A stretch of DNA of 20,493 nt from Flavobacteriaceae bacterium UBA2765 (GTDB lineage: Bacteria > Bacteroidota > Bacteroidia > Flavobacteriales > Flavobacteriaceae), in the NCBI GenBank assembly GCA_002352665.1, contig DEIV01000030.1, positions 1 to 20,493 of the forward strand, given 5' to 3'. Below the pieces are notes generated by a model. The model saw only the letters and a list, made by a program, of their open reading frames with translations. It searched no databases and was not told the origin of the DNA. Positions 16,201 to 20,493 of the stretch are shown here, piece after piece. Position 1 is the stretch's first letter; every line of letters begins with the position of its first letter. Position numbers and translations under genes: made by a program.

Positions 16201-16922
16201 GAAGTGTGTGGACAATCAACAGAGTATTAGCCTTAGGTGGTGCCAATGGCACCCCTAGCTTAGACGATGCTACCATTGTAATATATACCGATAATAATGG
16301 ATCTCCAGGGGAAGAAATATTTAACAGTGGATCAATTGTGCCAATTTCAGCGACTGATGATGCCAATTTAAATTTACCAATTGCTCAACCTGTGCAGTTA
16401 GAAAGTGGAACCTATTGGATTTCTGTATATGCTAATTTAGCATTTAATCCTAATGGGGACCAATGGTTTTGGTCAACACAGGCGTATTTAAATGGACAAG
16501 AAAGTCATTTTAAAGACAATATAGATCTATTTGGTACAGGAGCCATAGATTGGGCACCTACGTCCTTGGCATTTGGCAGAGTACCCGCAGATCAGGTATT
16601 TCAAATTTTTGGAGTAACTGCAGATGCCGCATCCGATAATAATCAAAATGAGACCGTATTAGCTACTTTAGATAGCAGTCTTTCTACAGTGGCGTGGCCT
16701 AATCCTTCTACAGACCAATTTAATTTTAATATTCCGATATTAGGGAAAGGGAAATCGACTATCAGAATCTATAATTTAAGTGGACAATTGGTATATCAAA
16801 AAGATGATTTAGCTCCAAATAAAAATTTTATATGGAATGCATCTAATGTATCTACAGGTATATATTTAGTGAACATTAAAGGTGAAGATTTTAACTATAA
16901 AGGAAAATTAATTAAAAAATAA
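13290..16922 (+). CDS. Large secreted Asp-box beta-propeller protein with type IX sorting domain
   Basis: The 1210-residue product starts with a signal peptide (about 1-28, ending SIAVSQQ) and a charged pro-region. From about 125 to 840 it is a sialidase/VPS10-like propeller with Asp-box (BNR) cores: GNAGETWRKV (about 160), SKDAGRTFDEV (about 269), STDGDNWINI (about 315) and TEDGGESWTDI (about 734). The opening GPFNVGGRTRALAID followed by GGVSGGLWRS is typical of Bacteroidota proteins sometimes called glycosyl hydrolases, but I see no catalytic residues to support enzyme activity. An Ig/cadherin-like region (about 845-930) and a beta-sandwich-like region (about 945-1110) follow. The end, from WPNPSTDQFNF (about 1136), is a type A type IX sorting domain with IRIYNLSGQLVY and NVSTGIYLVNIKG. 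It should cross the outer membrane by the type IX system and be released or surface-attached. It has its own promoter and terminator, so it is monocistronic. Confidence 0.9.
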   Translation: MKLNLPFKKLMCTVVVILCSTFFSIAVSQQLKSTHDPNANKGHQLYKQNKIYDNNAKSGSEKVPRPVGDKASDRFEYEFNMLKNPYTGEIPESILRLETEFSKNIEISTESKTKSAKKGYSYWKNRGPFNVGGRTRALAIDRYNENIIFAGGVSGGLWRSGNAGETWRKVTNRRQSPSITSIVQHPKRRNIWYYTTGERSGNSASGGGAFYTGTGVYRSTNYGYSWRLLKGTADDDITRTSPFEVTNSIAINPVNNDVYIATFNGVHRSKDAGRTFDEVLAGGFDSWTEVIITPSGQIYATVDFFGDPNFGFFTSTDGDNWINITPTTLPVFNGRTVMAYDPSDENIVYFFAENLLSSASPILMKFDAAADPAQQWTDLSANLPINIGGFVGNLNLQGRYNMFIKVKPDDSNFIVLGGTNLYRSTTGFTTPAGQESWIGGYSSFNDVSVYTNHHPDQHNFIFIPSNPNKALSANDGGVQITEDITVSSDNVEQVEWVSLNNGYLTTQSYAVAYDPNANSDDLVSGFQDNGTWYTNSTNGKEPWEEDFGGDGSYNAIADNGNTRYVSSQFANIYRLNFDDSGDFVSFARIRPAIATNPGFIAPFILDPNNDNIMYLPDGNRILRNNNLDEVPGGTFAFATKNWVAIPQTATPDNSTVTALDVSRFPEANQLYFGTNSGAIFKMKNANLDNQQVEDISTGKGMPPGYVSNITVDPSNNNKVMVAFSNYGIPSLFFTEDGGESWTDISGNLEDNADGTGNGPSVRWASFFGNGYRYFVATSTGLYQAYRLRGNKTRWFREPFRVGNAVVAQVKSRKDGFIALATHGNGLFSAKFPIYGRYKVPNPTLSVAYLLDDLLIDENSADTTIDITGLFVSSSNAAIDLALTNSNPNLVTATLIGNTLTLNYTPDATGVATIGIIATSGGETVSEGFTVTVKEPAIYEQVDAIVASAPSQLFLDFNGLAQSSDDFIIPEGSVWTINRVLALGGANGTPSLDDATIVIYTDNNGSPGEEIFNSGSIVPISATDDANLNLPIAQPVQLESGTYWISVYANLAFNPNGDQWFWSTQAYLNGQESHFKDNIDLFGTGAIDWAPTSLAFGRVPADQVFQIFGVTADAASDNNQNETVLATLDSSLSTVAWPNPSTDQFNFNIPILGKGKSTIRIYNLSGQLVYQKDDLAPNKNFIWNASNVSTGIYLVNIKGEDFNYKGKLIKK

Positions 16923-16941
16923 TTTTCAAATCATAAAAGAG

Positions 16942-16975
16942 GGAACTGTTTTCTTTACAGTTCCTTCTTTTTTTT
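16942..16975 (+). terminator. Intrinsic terminator after the type IX substrate gene
   Basis: GGAACTGT (16942-16949) and ACAGTTCC (16957-16964) form an 8-base-pair stem with a 7-base loop, followed by TTCTTTTTTTT. It lies 19 bases past the stop codon and is a clear Rho-independent terminator. Confidence 0.88.
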
Positions 16976-16992
16976 AATTAAAAATTAAATTT

Positions 16993-17457
16993 ATGAAGCA
17001 AATCATATGTATTGGTATTATTATTCTTTGTTTTTCATGTAAATCGACTACTTCTGCACAAGAAAAAGAAGCTGAAAAACCATCAATAACGAATCCTAAA
17101 CCTAAATTTACCCAAAAAGATCAAGTTCAAATTAGCCCTAATACCATTCGTTTTTTAGGAAAAATTATAAAAATAGAAAAGGAAGTAACCGCTATCTGCG
17201 GAACGAATCATGAAAATGTAGCTACGATTGAAATTATGGATAACCTAGCTTCAGGTTCAGGTATAATTAATCTATGCAATAAAGGAGATCAATTAAAAAT
17301 GGTTTTTATTCAGGGGTTTTCTGCCAGTTCCAATAAAAATGACAATCATACAAATGAAATCAAAGAAGGGCACATCTTTTTGGCTGAAGCCATTGAAAAA
17401 TTATGCCCTGATACTGATAAAACTTTGTATTATGTATCAACTTATAGCATACCATAA
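16993..17457 (+). CDS. Small lipoprotein of unknown function
   Basis: The 154-residue product begins with a lipoprotein signal peptide (MKQIICIGIIILCFSC, lipobox FSC with acceptor Cys16), followed by a polar Lys/Glu/Pro linker (about 17-50). The folded part (about 52-154) has alternating strand-like segments: IRFLGKIIKIEKEV, NVATIEIMDN, IINLCNKGDQLKMVFIQGF and YYVSTYSIP. Three further cysteines (in TAICG, NLCN and KLCP) could form a disulfide in the periplasm. The pattern suggests a small OB-like or beta-barrel domain, but I do not recognise a family. It lies between the terminator of the type IX substrate gene and the convergent lon gene; only four bases separate its stop from that of lon. 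The signs of a real gene are the lipobox, the strand-like periodicity and the fit between neighbours. Confidence 0.65.
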   Translation: MKQIICIGIIILCFSCKSTTSAQEKEAEKPSITNPKPKFTQKDQVQISPNTIRFLGKIIKIEKEVTAICGTNHENVATIEIMDNLASGSGIINLCNKGDQLKMVFIQGFSASSNKNDNHTNEIKEGHIFLAEAIEKLCPDTDKTLYYVSTYSIP

Positions 17458-17461
17458 TTTA

Positions 17462-19900
17462 CTACTTTACCTTCTGTTTCAGTAAAGCAATTTTAATGAC
17501 TTCATTCATGGTATCAACATAGTGAAATTTTAAACCTTTTACATATTTCTCTTTAATTTCATCTATATCTTTTTGGTTGTCTTTACATAAAATAATTTCT
17601 TTAATATTAGCCCTTTTGGCGGCCAATATCTTTTCTTTAATTCCCCCCACCGGTAATACCTTACCACGTAATGTAATTTCACCAGTCATGGCTAAGTTAG
17701 ATTTTACTTTACGTCTGGTAAAAGAAGATACTAGTGAAGTTAACATGGTTATTCCCGCACTTGGTCCATCTTTAGGTGTTGCTCCTTCAGGAACATGAAT
17801 ATGTACATTTTTGTTCTCTAAATCTTCTGCATTAACACCAAACTCATCAGCATTGGCTTTGATAAACTCCATAGCAATAGTAGCAGATTCTTTCATTACT
17901 TTACCTAAATTACCGGTAATAGTAAGATTACCTTTACCTTTTGAGAGAATTGATTCTATGAATAAAATGTCACCACCAACACTTGTCCATGCTAAGCCTG
18001 TTACTACACCCGGAACAGCATTAGATTCATACTTATCGCGTTCTAATCTTGCTGGACCTAAAATATTTACAATATCTTCATTAGTGATTTTAACATCATA
18101 TTGTTGCTCCATAGCGATTGATTTTGCCGCATATCTAACCACTTTTGCAATCATTTTATCAAGACTTCTAACTCCGGACTCACGAGTATAACCTACAACA
18201 ATTTTTTCTAATTGAGCTTTGCCAATTTTAATATCCTTAGTGGTTAAACCATGAGCAGCCAATTGTTTTGGTAATAAATGCTTCTTAGCAATTTCAATTT
18301 TTTCTTCAATAATATAACCGGAGACATTGATAATTTCCATTCTATCCCTAAGTGCCCAAGGAATATTACCTAAGTTATTGGCTGTGGCAATAAATAGAAC
18401 TTTAGACAAATCGTAGCCTACTTCTAAATAGTTGTCATAAAATGAAGTATTTTGCTCAGGATCTAACACTTCTAGCATCGCAGACGACGGATCTCCACTA
18501 TGGCTACTTACCAATTTGTCAATTTCGTCTAATACAAAGACAGGATTTGAAGTACCGGCTTTTTTAATATTTTGAACAATTCTACCCGGCATAGCACCAA
18601 TATATGTTTTTCTATGACCACGTATTTCTGCTTCATCACGTAAACCACCTAAAGACATACGTACATATTTTCTTCCTATAGATTCGGCTACTGATTTGCC
18701 TAAGGAAGTTTTACCAACACCAGGAGGGCCATATAGACAAATTATGGGTGATTTCATATCACCTTTTAATTTCAATACTGCTAAATGTTCTATAATACGT
18801 TCTTTGACCTTTTCTAAACCAAAATGATCTCTATCTAATATTTTTTGAGCTCGTTGTAAATCAAACTTATCTTTAGAATATTGTTGCCATGGTAAATCTA
18901 ATAGCAAATCTAAATAATTACGTTGCACTGAATATTCTGCTACCTGAGGATTCATACGTTGTAATCTTGCTAATTCTTTATCAAATGTTTCTGATACTTC
19001 CTTACCCCATTTTTTCTTTTTGGCTTTTTTACGCATCTCTTCCAGTTCCTCATCATAAGAAACACCACCCAATTCTTCTTGGATAGTTTTCATTTGTTGA
19101 TGCAAATAATATTCACGTTGCTGCTGATCCATATCTTCTCGAACTTTAGAATGAATAACATTCTTTAATTCAAGATGTTGCAGTTCCGCATCCATTTTCT
19201 TTAACGTCTCTAATGCTCTCTTTTTCAAACTATTAGTAGTGAGTAAGTTTTGTTTTTCTTTAACATTTAAATTCATGTTTGAGGAAACAAAATTTACTAA
19301 AAAAGAGTTACTCTGAATATTTTTTATGGCAAAAGAAGCTTCCGTCGGAAGGTTCGGATTTTCTTTAATTATTTTTAATGAAACATCTTTAATAGATTCA
19401 ATAATAGCATCAAACTCAGTATCATCAGATTCGGGTATGGTTTCTATTAATTCCCTTGCTTTAGCAATGATATATGGTTCTGATTGGACAAATTCTCCAA
19501 GTTCAAAACGCTTTTTACCTTGTATTACTACCATAGTATTACCATCTGGCATTTTTAATACCCGTAAAATTCTAGCTACAGTACCTATATTATAAAGGTC
19601 TTTACGTTGTGGATTTTCAACAGACTCATTGTTTTGCGATACTACACCAATAGTTTTATTTCCTGCATTAGCTTCTTTGATCAATTTAATAGATTGATCT
19701 CTTCCTGCAGTAATTGGAATAACAACACCAGGAAACAATACCGTATTACGTAATGGAAGAATAGGCAATACCTCAGGAATGGCTTCATTTTTTATTTCCT
19801 CTTCATCTTCAGGAGTCATTAAAGGGATCAATTCAGAATCTTCATCAAGCATATGTTGTAGTGACAAACTGTCAATATTTAAAAATTTTGTATTACTCAT
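17462..19900 (-). CDS. lon: ATP-dependent Lon protease
   Basis: The 812-residue product is a complete LonA protease: the soluble cytoplasmic hexamer that degrades misfolded and specific regulatory proteins. The N-terminal substrate-binding domain begins with LPILPLRNTVLFPGVVIPI (about 45-63). A long helical region (about 230-315, REYYLHQQMKTIQEELGG) leads to the AAA+ module, with Walker A GPPGVGKT (391-398), Walker B VFVLDEID (454-461), and sensor and arginine regions through 520. The protease domain carries the Ser-Lys dyad: Ser714 in PKDGPSAG and Lys757 in VGGIKEK, the same 43-residue spacing as E. coli S679/K722. A short acidic extension (about 20-40, EDSELIPLMTPEDEEEI) precedes the conserved domain, as in other Bacteroidota. 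The start at 19898-19900 is the first ATG. It is transcribed away from the ECF sigma gene, with about 295 AT-rich bases between them. No heat-shock operator was recognised. Confidence 0.97.
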   Translation of the reverse strand: MSNTKFLNIDSLSLQHMLDEDSELIPLMTPEDEEEIKNEAIPEVLPILPLRNTVLFPGVVIPITAGRDQSIKLIKEANAGNKTIGVVSQNNESVENPQRKDLYNIGTVARILRVLKMPDGNTMVVIQGKKRFELGEFVQSEPYIIAKARELIETIPESDDTEFDAIIESIKDVSLKIIKENPNLPTEASFAIKNIQSNSFLVNFVSSNMNLNVKEKQNLLTTNSLKKRALETLKKMDAELQHLELKNVIHSKVREDMDQQQREYYLHQQMKTIQEELGGVSYDEELEEMRKKAKKKKWGKEVSETFDKELARLQRMNPQVAEYSVQRNYLDLLLDLPWQQYSKDKFDLQRAQKILDRDHFGLEKVKERIIEHLAVLKLKGDMKSPIICLYGPPGVGKTSLGKSVAESIGRKYVRMSLGGLRDEAEIRGHRKTYIGAMPGRIVQNIKKAGTSNPVFVLDEIDKLVSSHSGDPSSAMLEVLDPEQNTSFYDNYLEVGYDLSKVLFIATANNLGNIPWALRDRMEIINVSGYIIEEKIEIAKKHLLPKQLAAHGLTTKDIKIGKAQLEKIVVGYTRESGVRSLDKMIAKVVRYAAKSIAMEQQYDVKITNEDIVNILGPARLERDKYESNAVPGVVTGLAWTSVGGDILFIESILSKGKGNLTITGNLGKVMKESATIAMEFIKANADEFGVNAEDLENKNVHIHVPEGATPKDGPSAGITMLTSLVSSFTRRKVKSNLAMTGEITLRGKVLPVGGIKEKILAAKRANIKEIILCKDNQKDIDEIKEKYVKGLKFHYVDTMNEVIKIALLKQKVK

Positions 19901-20195
19901 AAGTATAATTAGGTCAATATGACATTAAACGTATTTTTTCTATTATTAATATGTATTGCCTTATATATAATTAACTGATAATTAATAATATATAAATTGT
20001 TACATAAAATTCTACTAGTAAAGTTCAATAGTTGTGCCAAGACGCAAGAGGATAGCTTTTATCTCAAGTGTACAAATAATTAGTTTTTCTTAAATTGTAC
20101 TTACTTAATGTTGTTGAAATATAAACCGCTAAACATTTTTATTAATAACTGTAACAATTATAATTTTATATTGTCTTTATAACAGAAACGATTCA
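19901..20195. other. Divergent intergenic region between lon and the sigma factor gene
   Basis: No gene is visible in these roughly 295 AT-rich bases, which should hold the divergent promoters of lon and the sigma factor. An imperfect AT-only inverted repeat spans 19961-19995 (TTATATATAATTA against TAATTAATAATATATAA). I did not find an exact TAnnTTTG element in the right place for either gene. The frame of the sigma gene stays open upstream of 20196 without any ATG. Confidence 0.4.
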
Positions 20196-20493
20196 TTGTA
20201 TAAGAATAATCAACATATCATCAACCTATTACAGAAATGTAAAAAAGGAGAACAAAGTGCTCAATGTGAAATCTATAAATTGTATTACAAAGCTATGTAC
20301 AATACATCTTTAAGGATTTTAAAGAACAGTTTTGAAGCAGAAGATGTAATGCAAGAATCGTTTCTGATTGCGTTCACAAAATTGAGCACTTTTAAAGGAG
20401 AGGTCACTTTTGGATCTTGGTTAAAAAGAATAGTAATCAATAAAAGTATTACGCAAATAAGAAAACATAACAAATTTCAAGAAGTGCCTTTAG
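20196..20493 (+). CDS. ECF RNA polymerase sigma factor, N-terminal part (cut by window end)
   Basis: The plus-strand frame reads LYKNNQHIINLLQKCKKGEQ and continues with AQCEIYKLYYKAMYNTSLRI, then SFEAEDVMQESFLIAF, GEVTFGSWLKRIVIN and KSITQIRKHNKF to the window edge (99 codons seen). This is sigma-70 region 2: the DV.QE.F core-binding helix and the F..WL.RI..N stretch that contacts the -10 element. Region 4 lies beyond the edge. By its lack of regions 1 and 3 it is an ECF-type factor; no anti-sigma gene is in view. The start is uncertain. The first ATG in frame (20295-20297) would cut off the first helix of region 2, so I chose TTG at 20196-20198, which puts KNNQHIINLLQKC at the N-terminus as expected. 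Non-ATG starts in the open upstream frame cannot be excluded. Confidence 0.8.
   Translation, partial: MYKNNQHIINLLQKCKKGEQSAQCEIYKLYYKAMYNTSLRILKNSFEAEDVMQESFLIAFTKLSTFKGEVTFGSWLKRIVINKSITQIRKHNKFQEVPL

Noticed and set aside
20285..20473. 62-residue minus-strand open frame at the right edge
   Set aside because: It is antisense to the clear sigma-70 region 2 coding sequence on the plus strand.

Overview
The window is AT-rich DNA that reads as a chromosomal segment of a member of the Bacteroidota, most likely the family Flavobacteriaceae. The evidence is a large secreted protein with a C-terminal type IX secretion sorting domain, a BatA-type membrane protein, DUF4870 and DUF6438 proteins, a YifB/ComM ATPase with the Ser-for-Cys variant I recall from Bacteroidota, -7 elements matching TAnnTTTG, and no obvious Shine-Dalgarno sequences. 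The genus cannot be fixed from the sequence. Most of the content is ordinary core and accessory flavobacterial genes. I see no CRISPR array, tRNA, rRNA, intact transposon or phage.

Layout. 1-364 has no confident gene. 365-4358 is a plus-strand run: a PaaK-like adenylate-forming ligase, a PlsC-like acyltransferase, and yifB/comM, which overlaps the acyltransferase by 7 bases. A secreted DUF6438 protein follows (4400-5257). The minus strand then carries, from left to right, a lipoprotein metallophosphatase broken by one in-frame amber codon (5332-6186), an alpha/beta hydrolase (6314-6988), a DUF4870 membrane protein (7051-7377), a dihydroorotase-like protein lacking most of its metal ligands (7423-8679) and a BatA-domain protein (8676-10640). 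The last three form an apparent operon, read from 10640 down, that ends at a perfect intrinsic terminator (7006-7029). A plus-strand YbjN-like secreted protein follows (10775-11266). Then come a minus-strand PD40-repeat lipoprotein (11348-12253) and a fatty acid hydroxylase/sterol desaturase (12281-13099). A 12-codon copy of the desaturase 3' end lies beyond the lipoprotein gene (11270-11305). The right part holds a 1210-residue type IX secretion substrate with a strong terminator (13290-16975), a small lipoprotein (16993-17457), Lon protease on the minus strand (17462-19900), and the start of an ECF sigma factor running off the right edge.

How the genes relate. The ligase and acyltransferase may act together in lipid or acyl-conjugate metabolism, but their substrates are not readable from the sequence. 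Several products are predicted to be exported or lipid-anchored (DUF6438, metallophosphatase, YbjN-like, PD40, the type IX substrate and the 154-residue lipoprotein), so much of the window concerns the envelope. The points most worth a second look are the duplicated desaturase tail flanking the PD40 lipoprotein gene, the metal-ligand-free dihydroorotase homologue translationally coupled to a BatA protein, and the amber-interrupted metallophosphatase whose reading frame is otherwise intact.
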